Origin: Nocardia transvalensis
GTDB taxonomy: Bacteria > Actinomycetota > Actinomycetes > Mycobacteriales > Mycobacteriaceae
Direction of reading: 5' to 3'
Assembly (NCBI RefSeq): GCF_015477765.1
Contig: NZ_JADLQQ010000001.1
Coordinates: forward strand, 620,001 to 684,000
Length of the DNA stretch: 64,000 bases
Under the pieces are notes generated by a model that was given only the letters and a program-made list of their open reading frames with translations, did not search any database and was not told the DNA's origin. Position numbers and translations under genes: made by a program. Positions 25,042 through 34,029 of this stretch are shown here, piece after piece (within the stretch, counting starts at the first letter, position 1; each line of letters opens with the position of its first letter).

Positions 25042-26565
25042 ATGCCGGTCGGGTGGGTTCGACGGTTCGTGATCGGTGTGGTGTCGGTGGCCGGGTTCGC
25101 CGCCGGACTGCCGACGGGTGCGGCGGGCGCGGCTCCCGCCGGCGACGCCCCGGCCGGGCTGGAGCGGTTCTATCACCAGAGCCTGGACTGGAAGCCCTGT
25201 GCCGACCCGGTTCTCGACGAGGCCGGGGCACAGTGTGCGGGCGTGGTCGTTCCGCTGGATTACAGCCGACCGACGGGACGCACGCTGACCGTGGCGATTT
25301 CGCGCATCCCCGCCACCGATCCGCAGCGGCGGCGCGGGATTCTGCTGTCGAATCCGGGGGGTCCCGGCGGGCCGGGGCTGCGCATGATGGTCAACGTCCG
25401 CAAGACGCTGTCCGCCGAGGTCCAAGCCGAATACGACCTGATCGGGATGGATCCGCGCGGTATCGGCCGCTCCGATCGCGTGAATTGCGTGCTGCCGCTG
25501 CCCACCATGCTGTTCTCGGCCGGTTTCGATCTGTTCGGTTATGCGCGCGACACCACGCTGGCCGCGGCGCTGGCCACCTCCTGTGTCGCCCCGGACCCGG
25601 AGAAGGCCCGCTACATCACCACCCGCAACACCGCCCGCGATATGGATGTCATCCGCGGTGCCTTCGGCGAACGCACCCTCAACTACTTCGGCGCCTCCTA
25701 CGGCACCTACCTCGGCGCGGTGTACACCCAACTGTTCCCCGAGCGCAGCGACCGCATCGTGCTGGACAGCGGCGTCGACCCGGATCGCTACTGGCTGGGC
25801 ATGTTCCAAGATATGGGCCCCGCCAACGAGGCCGGACTCGACGACTGGGCACTCTGGGCCGCCCGCCACGACGCCGACTACCACTTCGGCACCACCGCTC
25901 CCCAGGTCCGCGCCTTCGTCGAGGACGTCATCCGCCGCGCCGCCGCCCACCCCATCGTCGACAGCGGTTACCTCGTCGACGAACACACCGTCCCGATGAT
26001 GCTGCTGGCCCTGCTCCTGAACCCCAAACTCAACGCCGACCTGGCCGAGGTCATCCGCATGGTCGCCGATGGGGTCTCGGGCCACCCCCTCGACATGGAA
26101 CGCCTGAAAGCCAAAATCACCGCAGCCGTCCCCCTCGAAGCCTCCGGCATGGCCGCCGTCATGTGCGGCGACAAGCCGGCCCCCCGCGACCCCACCTGGT
26201 ACTACACCAACATCGAACGCGCCCGCCCCACCCAACCGGTCTTCGGCGCCTTCGCCAACAACATCACCGCCTGCGCCTTCTGGCCGGACCCGGTAGAACC
26301 GCCCACAACCATCCACAACGCGGTCCCCGCCCTGATCCTCCAGGCCACCCGCGACACCCGCACGCCATACCAGTCAGGCCTCGGCCTGCACGCCGACCTG
26401 ACCGCCTCCCGCCTGATCACTTTGGCAGACACCAGAATTCACGGGACATTCCGACCGGGGTTGAGCCCGTGCCTGAACGCTGTCGTGAACGGGTACTTGG
26501 CCGACGGGCTTCTCCCTGATAACGACCTCACCTGCCACCCCGACCCAAGCTTCATCCCTGAGTAG
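25042..26565 (+). CDS. secreted alpha/beta hydrolase, tripeptidyl aminopeptidase type
   Basis: 507 residues. An N-terminal signal peptide (VRRFVIGVVSVAGFAAGLPTG) targets it outside. The fold carries the oxyanion stretch NPGGPGGPG, the nucleophile Ser in GASYGTYLG, the Asp in ATRDTRTP and the His in RIHGTF. A C-terminal TAP-like segment with conserved Cys is present. This is the Streptomyces SlpD/Tap and mycobacterial CaeA (Rv2223c/Rv2224c) class. ATG 25042 follows CAGGAG. A strong terminator lies just after the stop. It marks the left edge of the low-GC island. Confidence 0.9.
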   Translation: MPVGWVRRFVIGVVSVAGFAAGLPTGAAGAAPAGDAPAGLERFYHQSLDWKPCADPVLDEAGAQCAGVVVPLDYSRPTGRTLTVAISRIPATDPQRRRGILLSNPGGPGGPGLRMMVNVRKTLSAEVQAEYDLIGMDPRGIGRSDRVNCVLPLPTMLFSAGFDLFGYARDTTLAAALATSCVAPDPEKARYITTRNTARDMDVIRGAFGERTLNYFGASYGTYLGAVYTQLFPERSDRIVLDSGVDPDRYWLGMFQDMGPANEAGLDDWALWAARHDADYHFGTTAPQVRAFVEDVIRRAAAHPIVDSGYLVDEHTVPMMLLALLLNPKLNADLAEVIRMVADGVSGHPLDMERLKAKITAAVPLEASGMAAVMCGDKPAPRDPTWYYTNIERARPTQPVFGAFANNITACAFWPDPVEPPTTIHNAVPALILQATRDTRTPYQSGLGLHADLTASRLITLADTRIHGTFRPGLSPCLNAVVNGYLADGLLPDNDLTCHPDPSFIPE

Positions 26566-26568
26566 CGA

Positions 26569-26600
26569 AGGGCCTTCGATCCTTCCGGATCGAAGGCCCT
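26569..26600 (+). terminator. terminator after the hydrolase
   Basis: Perfect 14-bp stem AGGGCCTTCGATCC / GGATCGAAGGCCCT with loop TTCC, starting 4 nt after the stop codon. It also lies at the 3' end of the opposing gene (stop 26626), so it may serve both strands. Confidence 0.9.
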
Positions 26601-26625
26601 GATTTCTGCCGTGCCCGTCCGCGGC

Positions 26626-27171
26626 TCACGGCAGTAGCGGAAGAACCTGCTCCCATTCATCGAGTTCGGCCTCATACCGGTCGATCCGACAAATCGAGCG
26701 GATCCCCACAATCGGCTTAAGAATTTCCTTGATATTTCGCAGAGTAAGGAAAGATTCATCAAGCGGTTGTCTGTTGGCCGCCAGTTCACGTGCTTGCTTC
26801 GCGGTCATCGACACCTCCCGCAAGTAGGTAGCGGCCGCATGACCAGGGTTCAGAATATCGATACCTTCGTTCGGCTCCACCTGTTGCAACAGGGCCCACG
26901 TAAGGTTCAGCCGACGTGCCAGGCCTCGGTTGTGATCGAATGCCCCTACCGATTCCCCAGTCTCGAAGGCCTTTTCCAGCGCAATGGAAGCACGCTGCCA
27001 ATCCTGCGATGAGAACGACCGACAGTTGAGCCTTATTTTCTCAGTCAATTGCTCGACTATCGCTAGCCATTCGTTCGAATCAGTCAACTGATCCAGCGGT
27101 ATTCCATCCACAAGCCTCTGAATCAGCTCGCGAACTTCGAGCATGGCAATGTCGTAATAGAATCGCGTCAC
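26626..27171 (-). CDS. hypothetical cytosolic protein of the low-GC island
   Basis: 181 residues, probably helical (EVRELIQRLVDGIPLDQLTD ... SQDWQRASIALEKAFETGESVGAFDHNRGLA), with no signal or membrane segment. Codon use is less G/C-biased than in flanking genes. The ATG at 27171 overlaps the stop of the secreted 212-aa gene by ATGA, so both are likely made from one message. An internal start at MLEVREL, nine codons later, is possible. No family recognised. Confidence 0.65.
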   Translation of the reverse strand: MTRFYYDIAMLEVRELIQRLVDGIPLDQLTDSNEWLAIVEQLTEKIRLNCRSFSSQDWQRASIALEKAFETGESVGAFDHNRGLARRLNLTWALLQQVEPNEGIDILNPGHAAATYLREVSMTAKQARELAANRQPLDESFLTLRNIKEILKPIVGIRSICRIDRYEAELDEWEQVLPLLP

Positions 27172-27806
27172 TGTTTCTCGATTCCTGAAAGTTTGAAGTG
27201 CACTCCTGCCGCCTCGAAGGCGGCGAGGCCGATTCGGATGTTGACCTCCCTCGGCTGCGGCCGAAAATGGCCACTATTTGAATTAATCTTGTTACCCAGG
27301 TAACCGGTAAACGCAGTTCCTTCGATTTGGGCCTCACCCGCCGCGCACACTGGATCGCCACCGGAGAGTACAGGGTGATGGATTTCAACTCCCATGACGA
27401 CAGCTGGCATGACCACGACCGATCCATCCAAGAGCACAGCCCATTTCACCGTGCCCTCGCCGATCGCGTTGTCGAAATCCGCGCTTCTAGGCCGGGCAGG
27501 ACTGACGCCGAGCTGACTGGCGAGATTGAGTTCATCTGGCAACTTTTCTGACATCAGGTTAGGCAGATGCAGGCATTCGTCGACCCCTACAGCAAACCGG
27601 CGGTCAGTCCAGCCTAGCATCCGGGTGCCCTGCGTGGCCTGCCGAGCAGATTGATCCGAAACCGCGGCGACAGCCGTCTCCGCGGCAGCCTGCACTGTTG
27701 TGGCGGCAACTCCTCCGACTGCCAGCATCAGAGCCGCGGCCGTAGTCCAGAGACGCCGAGCGAGAATTCGATTCTTTCCGGTGGTTTTCATGTTGTTCGC
27801 AATCAT
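27168..27806 (-). CDS. secreted hypothetical protein of the low-GC island
   Basis: 212 residues from ATG 27806, with a second candidate ATG at 27791. A signal peptide is clear (LWTTAAALMLAVGGVAATTVQAAAE). The mature part carries the short VDECLHLP and DPVCAAGEAQ segments, two Cys that could pair, and beta-rich stretches (KWAVLLDGSVVVMPAVVMG). Neither start has a strong ribosome site. It resembles MspA-type beta-rich secreted proteins only vaguely (GVDGCAGxA-like DECLHLP; GGDPVCAAGEA), so that assignment is tentative. Coupled by ATGA to the downstream 181-aa gene. Confidence 0.65.
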   Translation of the reverse strand: MIANNMKTTGKNRILARRLWTTAAALMLAVGGVAATTVQAAAETAVAAVSDQSARQATQGTRMLGWTDRRFAVGVDECLHLPNLMSEKLPDELNLASQLGVSPARPRSADFDNAIGEGTVKWAVLLDGSVVVMPAVVMGVEIHHPVLSGGDPVCAAGEAQIEGTAFTGYLGNKINSNSGHFRPQPREVNIRIGLAAFEAAGVHFKLSGIEKQ

Positions 27807-27886
27807 GATAAAATACCCATTTCTTGTAATGCCCGCAGACAGTGAGTCACTACGCGGCGCTTTGAACACGCGTTGCCCTCAGGCCG

Positions 27887-28366
27887 CTAGCTCGACCGCC
27901 ATGCCGTCGGTGCGATTTGGACGCATTCCACGGCCTCCTCGGATATCCCGCCAATCATCACCACGGCGCGGGCACAGATATCGTTGTCGAATTCCGCGGA
28001 ATCGAATGAGTGCATGAATGAGGGATACGTACAGAACCCAGTCCGATTATTCTCCCCGCACGAGGTATCGTCCGAGGCGATCACGCGGCCGGAGCTGTCT
28101 GAAACCTTGACAAACAATCGAACTTTATCGCCGGGAGGCCATTGCCCCGTGAGGGCGTTCACCTCGAACCGGTACCATCCAGCAGCTAAATCCACCGGCA
28201 GCTGCTCCAGCTCTATCCCCACCACGGTCCGCCCACTCGCCGACCTTCCTTCCGCACTGCTGACGCCTGCACCGAGAAACATAACCAGCGGCACCAACCC
28301 GGCAATTACAGTAATTGCCCGGAAAGACCGTGATCGCATCCTGTTTACGAATTTGAACTCCATCAT
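27887..28366 (-). CDS. small secreted hypothetical protein
   Basis: 159 residues. Signal peptide AITVIAGLVPLVMFLGAGVSSAEG. The mature domain (~120 residues) is beta-rich with four Cys (DDTSCGENNRTGFCTYP, NDICARAVV, AVECVQ), consistent with two disulfides in an immunoglobulin-like fold. ATG 28366 follows an excellent GAGGGGGGAG. It sits 80 bp upstream of the 212-aa secreted gene on the same strand. No family recognised. Confidence 0.7.
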   Translation of the reverse strand: MMEFKFVNRMRSRSFRAITVIAGLVPLVMFLGAGVSSAEGRSASGRTVVGIELEQLPVDLAAGWYRFEVNALTGQWPPGDKVRLFVKVSDSSGRVIASDDTSCGENNRTGFCTYPSFMHSFDSAEFDNDICARAVVMIGGISEEAVECVQIAPTAWRSS

Positions 28367-28595
28367 GCTCCCCCCTCGAGCGAGCTACAGTTGTTGAGAT
28401 TCCCGGGTTGCTGCACATCGTCAGCTCCCCCACTTGGCGGTGGCTTAACGAAAGCTTTTGGCCACCAAGCGATCTTGCCTGCTGGTGACCGGACATAGAC
28501 GTGGGTACCGTGCTTGCTCGTGTTGGTGTACTACGGGAGCTTCCTACCCGCGTGGATACGGGTCGTCTCAGCACCTCCCCGATCCCCTCTCGAAC

Positions 28596-28624
28596 CTGAC
28601 CTGGGCGGGTGTCTGAAGTAGGAT
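28596..28624 (+). promoter_or_regulatory. candidate promoter for lipoprotein A
   Basis: CTGACC at 28596-28601 and TAGGAT at 28619-28624, with a 17-bp spacer. The layout fits a housekeeping (SigA-type) promoter 30 nt upstream of the GTG at 28656. The rest of the divergent 289-bp gap from 28367 holds no gene I can support. Confidence 0.4.
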
Positions 28625-28655
28625 GCCGCGAGACCTACACGAAGAGGGGGAGGGC

Positions 28656-29870
28656 GTGCAGCTCACGAGATCAGCTCGGAGCCGGATGGTGTCTGCCGTC
28701 CTGGTGGCGGGGGCGGTTGGCGTGATGACGGGTGGGTGCGGTGCGGAGGTTTCGGGCCGAGCCGTTCGGGTGGTACCGGATGTGTCGCAGCTCGACGTGG
28801 GGAACTATCCAACCAAACCTCGGCTGATCGGGAATGCCAAGAACCTCAAGCAAGCTCGGGTTCGGGAAGCTCAGCGGTTGGCCGACTTCGTCGCGCTGCC
28901 GTCGGAGGCGGATCCGACCTACACCGACAACGCGGTCGGGCCGTTCAAACCACGTGTGGTGCTCAACCGTAAGGGAATGGGCGATCTGGTCATCAACGAC
29001 ACATTCGATGAGGTCGCCAAGGATCTGGTTGCTGGGTGGACGAACGCGATGGCGACGGACGCAGCCGATCCGGACGCCCCTCGGCGTATCTTGTCGATCG
29101 CTGTCTTGGAGTTCCCCGAGGCCAAGATCGCGTCGAGCGTAGGACCGGCGCTCGAGCACGACGACTTCACCTACAATCCGGAAAACCAGCCGGTAGAGAT
29201 CCCGAAATATAAAGATGCCAAAGCCCATTGGCGGCCGAACGTTTCATCGATCGGGTCATGGACGGTGCACGATCGTTACGTCATTTTCATCAAGGTCGTC
29301 GACGATACCTCCGCACCTGACCTGCCTGCCTTGGTATCTCAGGTCGAACGCATGCTGGATGTCCAGATTCCCTTGCTGAATAAGTTCGTTCCAACACCCT
29401 CCGATCAACTCGAGAAGATTCCACTCGACCCCGGTGGTCTTCTGGGGCGCACGCTTCCGACCAGTTCCGAAGAGCAACTACGTGCCGATCCGGACGGAGT
29501 CTATACCGGCCGGGGCGTTGCCAGCGGAATGAAAGAACAAAATTTGGATTTCATGAAGGACGGCGATATCGACCTAGTCGCGTTCGGAGACGGAGCCGTC
29601 TTCCGTAGCAGATCTGAGAAGGGTGCTCTCGCACTCTGGAACAAGTGGCGGCCCTCGACACGTCCCGAGCCCGATCAGAAACTGGTTGCGGCGCCGAAAG
29701 GCCTGGGAAGCCATGTCGAATGTTACGCGGACCTCTCCAAAGATGGCGCGCCGATCATGAACCTCTGCGTACTTCAAGTGGACCGATATGTCGTTCAGAC
29801 GGCGGGTAAGCAGTTGCAGAACCTACACCAGAAGACGGCCGCCCAGTATGCCCTTCTTACCGCCGAATGA
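28656..29870 (+). CDS. DUF7373-like lipoprotein (copy A)
   Basis: 404 residues from GTG 28656, preceded by GAGGGGGAG. The signal peptide ends in MTGGC. The mature start PDVSQLDVGNYPT is the family hallmark, and the end has two conserved Cys (VECYADL, MNLCVLQVDRYVV) and QKTAAQYALL. It lies outside the two duplicated pairs but is followed 13 nt later by copy B. Its 24-nt leader is 20/24 identical to the leader of copy D. Expected on the outer face of the plasma membrane or in the mycolate envelope. Function unknown. Confidence 0.85.
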   Translation: MQLTRSARSRMVSAVLVAGAVGVMTGGCGAEVSGRAVRVVPDVSQLDVGNYPTKPRLIGNAKNLKQARVREAQRLADFVALPSEADPTYTDNAVGPFKPRVVLNRKGMGDLVINDTFDEVAKDLVAGWTNAMATDAADPDAPRRILSIAVLEFPEAKIASSVGPALEHDDFTYNPENQPVEIPKYKDAKAHWRPNVSSIGSWTVHDRYVIFIKVVDDTSAPDLPALVSQVERMLDVQIPLLNKFVPTPSDQLEKIPLDPGGLLGRTLPTSSEEQLRADPDGVYTGRGVASGMKEQNLDFMKDGDIDLVAFGDGAVFRSRSEKGALALWNKWRPSTRPEPDQKLVAAPKGLGSHVECYADLSKDGAPIMNLCVLQVDRYVVQTAGKQLQNLHQKTAAQYALLTAE

Positions 29871-29883
29871 GGGTGCGGCCACA

Positions 29884-31119
29884 GTGAACAATAATCTCAT
29901 TCGCAAGAAACCTTTGTGGATCGCAGGGACTGCGATTGTGCTTGCCGTGTTGTTGATCGCCGGGTTCAGCAGCTGCTCCGCCGGAGTAGCCGGACACCCG
30001 CAACCCGGCATGACGCCCGTCGATATAAACAAATTGAAGACAGGCTCCTTTACGACCCAGCCGACCACGTTCAAGCCTAGATTAGTAGGAACCACCGAAT
30101 TTCGTCGCATCGAGTCGAGGAGAATGCTCGGCTACCTGATCCACTCTTTCGATGTGGACCCTGACATCACCGACTGGGGCCCGGTGAAACTGATAACCTC
30201 ATCCGCTGACCTGGTCAGTCCCGATGGCATTCCCAGCCAGTACCAGCCGGTAGGCGATAAGTATCAAGTGCTTGCAGGCGTATATGCATCCCGAACGAAC
30301 GGCGACCTTCGGGGTAGGAAAAAGCTCATTGTATCCATCCTCAGGTTTCCAACCGAGGCCGACAGTCATGGCGCAGCGGAAGAGTTCGATCGGATAACGA
30401 ACTCCGAACCGGGTCGCCATCCGATCGACATCGAAGGCTACCCCGACGCCCGTACTAGATCATCGAACGACGCACTTTCGATATCGACTATCGCACGGGG
30501 ACCCTACATGGTTCTCATAAATGTCGGCATACCCAAGCCGGATAAGTCTGCGCTCGCGAATGTCGTGAAAAAGACGATAGACCTCCAATTCGCCAAACTG
30601 GACAAGCTGCAACCCACACCTCTGGACGATATTCTCGATCTCCCGACCGATCCCGACGGGATCATGCGCAGGGCAGCTCCGGTGTCGAAAGACGCCTTGG
30701 AATCAACCGACCAGACGGATGTGGGTCCGCTCGATCCCGATGCCGAACTGCACTACCAGCGCAACCCCATAGAAGTGAAGAAAGCGTTCGAAGAGGGCGG
30801 AGTGGACTTGGTCGGCCGCCGGGGCGGGATCGTCTACCGCACGCGCGATCTGGCTGCAGCCTTCCGCCTTCAGAGCGCCCTCTCTCTCGCCGGGAAGGAC
30901 GATGACATACTCGAACCGCCTCCCGGATTGCCGGATGCGAAATGCCTGAAATATGATTCACGTGATCCGAACAGGAGCTACAACGCTCAGTGTGTAATCG
31001 TCTACGGCCGGTACGTCGCCGTTGTCTCGGACACGATTCCTGCAGGCAAGCTGATCCAGACATCCCTTTACGAACGTGCCGCTGCGCAGTACGCGATTCT
31101 GGAGAAGGCCGAGCGATAG
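29884..31119 (+). CDS. DUF7373-like lipoprotein (copy B, GHPxPGMTP type)
   Basis: 411 residues from GTG 29884; an ATG at 29848 is possible but lies inside the end of copy A. Signal/anchor IAGTAIVLAVLLIAGFSSC, then AGHPQPGMTPVDINKLKTG, the hallmark of this subtype. The C-terminus RTRDLAAAFRLQSAL...LPDAKCLKY...QCVIVYGRYVAVV...YERAAAQYAIL is near-identical in plan to copy D. Copies B and C are adjacent (1 nt apart) and mirror copies D and E, so each pair likely makes two proteins that work together. Confidence 0.88.
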   Translation: MNNNLIRKKPLWIAGTAIVLAVLLIAGFSSCSAGVAGHPQPGMTPVDINKLKTGSFTTQPTTFKPRLVGTTEFRRIESRRMLGYLIHSFDVDPDITDWGPVKLITSSADLVSPDGIPSQYQPVGDKYQVLAGVYASRTNGDLRGRKKLIVSILRFPTEADSHGAAEEFDRITNSEPGRHPIDIEGYPDARTRSSNDALSISTIARGPYMVLINVGIPKPDKSALANVVKKTIDLQFAKLDKLQPTPLDDILDLPTDPDGIMRRAAPVSKDALESTDQTDVGPLDPDAELHYQRNPIEVKKAFEEGGVDLVGRRGGIVYRTRDLAAAFRLQSALSLAGKDDDILEPPPGLPDAKCLKYDSRDPNRSYNAQCVIVYGRYVAVVSDTIPAGKLIQTSLYERAAAQYAILEKAER

Positions 31120-31120
31120 A

Positions 31121-32332
31121 ATGAAATCATCTAGGTTCGTATCTTGCCTGGCCGCACTTTCGATGATGCTGCTCGCGGGAGCCTGCGGCGGAGACAAACA
31201 AGCATCGCCCCCCACAGCACCGGCCATCGATGTGACAAAAATCGACTCCGGAAACTACACCGCTGAACCGATTGACGTCCAGAGGATTCGAAACGATCAA
31301 TCAGGTTTCATCCAGGAGGCCATCAGGATTGGCAATGCCATGCCGACGGCAATGGACGTCGATAGTAGGTTCATTTACGAACCGCACCGGTTCTTGTCCC
31401 GTTTTTACACACCCAAAGAACCACCCGAGCTTTCGACTGTAGAAGAAAACAGCGATGACTTCCATAAACTCGCGCCCGGGTTCATAGCGGGCTGGTACAC
31501 CCAGGGCCAGCGGCGTGAAGAGGACAAGTTGGGCCGCTACGTCCTCATGCGTTCCTTGCGGTTCTCTAATTCCGATCAAGCAAATGCAGCGGTGCAGGCT
31601 CTATCGAACCGGGAACAAGGCGATCCGCTCCAGATACCCGGCTATCCTGCCGCCGTGGCGGCACTACATCAAGCTAAACTGTACGGAGGGGGTTTCACCA
31701 GCTCTTGGTTGTCACGTGGCGACATGGTTTTCCATGTCCGCGTCAATGACCCCGTCAGCGTACCGCTCGATCCCGCTCCGCTGATCGAGTTCACCAAGAA
31801 AGCATTCGACAGATGGATCACCATGTCGGATGCGTATTCGCCCACTCCACCCGACGAGATCGAGTCATTGCCGCCGGACGTCGACGGGTTACTCAGCCGT
31901 ACTCTGCCCTTCGACAAGAACACACGCCCTGTGGGCGGTCAAGAGCCGGCAGGCGTCTATCCGAGACAAGCTGCCCTACATTTCGCCAACCGCCCGGACC
32001 TCAGGAAAGCCGCCTACGACGATGCGGGAGTCGACTACGTCGCGGTCGGCAGTGCATTGGTGTACCGGACGCGGGACTCGAGAGCTGGGGCGAGGCTGAT
32101 CGCCGCGCTGGTGAACGAAGGCGCAGACAGCTACGACAAGATCGATGGCCCGCCGAATATGCCGGGCGCCCAGTGCTTCAAAGCGAAGCCGGAAATCGAA
32201 AATTCCTGGACTGCTCCACCAGCCTGCTACATCGCCTATGACCGGTATGTAGCTACTGTACGGGGCTCCAATTTGCAAGATCTCTATCAACGCACTGCAG
32301 CCCAGTACAAGCTCCTGGCTTATGGCCGTTGA
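31121..32332 (+). CDS. DUF7373-like lipoprotein (copy C, DSGNY type)
   Basis: 403 residues. Lipobox LLAGAC, then APAIDVTKIDSGNYTAEP, the hallmark shared with copies E and F. The C-terminus has GAQCFKA...PACYIAYDRYVATV...YQRTAAQYKLL. It starts 1 nt after the stop of copy B and is surely cotranscribed with it. Sequence plan is closest to copy E (shared LVNEGADSYDKIDGPP / FVTERADKYQPMDGPP). Function unknown. Confidence 0.88.
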   Translation: MKSSRFVSCLAALSMMLLAGACGGDKQASPPTAPAIDVTKIDSGNYTAEPIDVQRIRNDQSGFIQEAIRIGNAMPTAMDVDSRFIYEPHRFLSRFYTPKEPPELSTVEENSDDFHKLAPGFIAGWYTQGQRREEDKLGRYVLMRSLRFSNSDQANAAVQALSNREQGDPLQIPGYPAAVAALHQAKLYGGGFTSSWLSRGDMVFHVRVNDPVSVPLDPAPLIEFTKKAFDRWITMSDAYSPTPPDEIESLPPDVDGLLSRTLPFDKNTRPVGGQEPAGVYPRQAALHFANRPDLRKAAYDDAGVDYVAVGSALVYRTRDSRAGARLIAALVNEGADSYDKIDGPPNMPGAQCFKAKPEIENSWTAPPACYIAYDRYVATVRGSNLQDLYQRTAAQYKLLAYGR

Positions 32333-32454
32333 CACTTCGGCATCCCGATGGTCCTCGCACTTCCGCACGGCCACCGCATGCCGACCACAGTGCTAGGTTT
32401 CTTTCGAGCGAGCTGGCCCCGCTCGGGGTGTCGGACAACATGTAGGAGGATCGA

Positions 32455-33984
32455 ATGCCGTTGCAGCCGGGCGCAATCGTAGGCGGCTACCGGGTGCTTC
32501 GGGTTCTGGGCAGCGGCGGTATGGGGACTGTGTATCTGGCTCAGAACCCTACCCTCCCCAGACGTGACGCCTTGAAGGTGCTGAGCGCCGACCTCTCGAC
32601 CGATCCCGAGTTCCGCGCTCGCTTCGAGCGAGAAGCGAATCTAGCCGCGGGACTTGATCATCCCAATATCGTGACCGTCTACAACCGAGGCGAGGAGCAC
32701 GGACAGCTCTGGATCGCAATGCAGTACGTCGAGGGCACAGACGCCGCTGAGGAGGCCAAGAAGGGGCCGGCGGCCATGCCTGCGCAGCGCGCTCTCCGCA
32801 TTGTCTCCGAGGTGGGCAAGGGCCTGGACTACGCGCACCGCCGCGGCCTGTTGCACCGCGACGTAAAACCCGCCAACTTTCTTCTCTCGACTGCCGACGG
32901 TGACGAGGAGCGCGTGCTCCTGACGGATTTCGGCGTCGCAAAGTCTGCGGAGGACGGGCAGGACCTCACCACGACCGGGCAGTTCATGGCGACGGTCGCC
33001 TACGCGTCACCGGAACAATTGACCGGTGATCGGCTGGACCACCGTTCCGACATATACAGTCTCGGCTGCTCGTTCTACCGGCTGTTGACGGGGCAAAATC
33101 CGTACCCGGCACCTATGCCCGCAGTCGTCATGATGGGACACCTGCACGAAGCTCCGCCCAAGATCAGCGCGATCAGGCCGGACCTGCCCGCAGGGTTGGA
33201 CGGTGTTATCGCGCGAGTGATGTCGAAGGATCCGGCGTACCGATACAACAGCTGCCGGGAGTTCGTCCAGGACGCCGAGGCCGCGTTGTTCGGGGCTCGT
33301 CCCCAATTCCCCGCCCAGATATCGCATTTCAGAACCGATCCGCGGGCACCGGTCGGTTATCCGCCGCCACGGCGGCAAGATACGAACGAGCACCTCATCG
33401 AGACATTGAGGAACGGCGGCGCCACGTCGAACCCCAGCCGGCGCAAGACCCTTACTTGGGCATCGGCAGCGCTCATCGCGATTCTGGCGGTGGCGGCCGG
33501 TGTCTTCTACTTCACGACTCAGGGAGCACGGTCACCTGCTACGGGCGGGAGTGATGAGCTCGCTCAGGTCAGGAGCAAATATCCCCAGTTCGACGGAAAG
33601 TCGGTGACGGCCTTCAATTATGGGAACGGGACCTTGTCTGTCGTGCTCACGCCGAGCGAGCAGTCAAAGTTCCTCCAGGGCATCGGGTTTCGCTACGCCA
33701 ACAAGTACAAGGCTGTGGGAGACGAGAAGTCTCCACGTCAACTCTCGGCCGGCGGCTATAGTTCGGATTTGATCGACTCCGACGTCGTTATCATCCTTCG
33801 CACCGACGACAAGGCCGGTAACGGCGGCCTCGGCGGTCTCCCCAGCAAGCTCCTGCCTACCAATGCAACGGTCGTAGCGATCGACGACCCATCAGCAATA
33901 CAAGCCTTCCAGGTCTGGACCGACCAGTCGACGAAAACATTGATAGACAAGATGGTTCCGGCAATTGGGAAGGTCGTCACCTAA
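32455..33984 (+). CDS. transmembrane Ser/Thr protein kinase without PASTA repeats
   Basis: 509 residues. The cytoplasmic kinase domain (about 11-280) is complete: glycine loop LGSGGMGTVY, catalytic Lys41 in ALKVLS, HRDVKPAN (Asp136), DFG at 158-160, and activation loop rich in Thr (QDLTTTGQFMAT) ending ASPEQL. A Pro-rich linker and a transmembrane helix (334-353) lead to an outer domain of ~155 residues that has no PASTA repeat and that I do not recognise; it looks alpha/beta with the segment DVVIILRTDDK. ATG 32455 follows TAGGAGGA. It stands between the two duplicated lipoprotein pairs, so the outer domain may sense them or their ligand (inference). Confidence 0.92.
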   Translation: MPLQPGAIVGGYRVLRVLGSGGMGTVYLAQNPTLPRRDALKVLSADLSTDPEFRARFEREANLAAGLDHPNIVTVYNRGEEHGQLWIAMQYVEGTDAAEEAKKGPAAMPAQRALRIVSEVGKGLDYAHRRGLLHRDVKPANFLLSTADGDEERVLLTDFGVAKSAEDGQDLTTTGQFMATVAYASPEQLTGDRLDHRSDIYSLGCSFYRLLTGQNPYPAPMPAVVMMGHLHEAPPKISAIRPDLPAGLDGVIARVMSKDPAYRYNSCREFVQDAEAALFGARPQFPAQISHFRTDPRAPVGYPPPRRQDTNEHLIETLRNGGATSNPSRRKTLTWASAALIAILAVAAGVFYFTTQGARSPATGGSDELAQVRSKYPQFDGKSVTAFNYGNGTLSVVLTPSEQSKFLQGIGFRYANKYKAVGDEKSPRQLSAGGYSSDLIDSDVVIILRTDDKAGNGGLGGLPSKLLPTNATVVAIDDPSAIQAFQVWTDQSTKTLIDKMVPAIGKVVT

Positions 33985-33987
33985 ACG

Positions 33988-34008
33988 GTCTCGGATACAG
34001 CCCGAGAC
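33988..34008 (+). terminator. short hairpin after the kinase gene
   Basis: GTCTCGG / CCGAGAC, 7-bp stem with 7-nt loop, 3 nt after the stop. The right arm belongs to the leader shared by lipoprotein copies A and D, so it may attenuate rather than fully terminate. Confidence 0.4.
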
Positions 34009-34029
34009 TTACACAAGAAGGGGGAGAGT

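Noticed and set aside
23849..25231. 837-aa minus-strand protein extending the metallophosphoesterase
   Set aside because: The extension is antisense to the PIG-L and hydrolase genes and has Arg/Pro-rich shadow composition.
26626..27806. Toxin-antitoxin or toxin-immunity pair
   Set aside because: The secreted 212-aa and coupled 181-aa proteins have a suggestive layout, but no toxin, nuclease or immunity motif is visible, so it is kept only as an open finding.
30662..31063. Minus-strand ORF within lipoprotein B
   Set aside because: Antisense to a well-supported lipoprotein gene and without a ribosome site or family resemblance.
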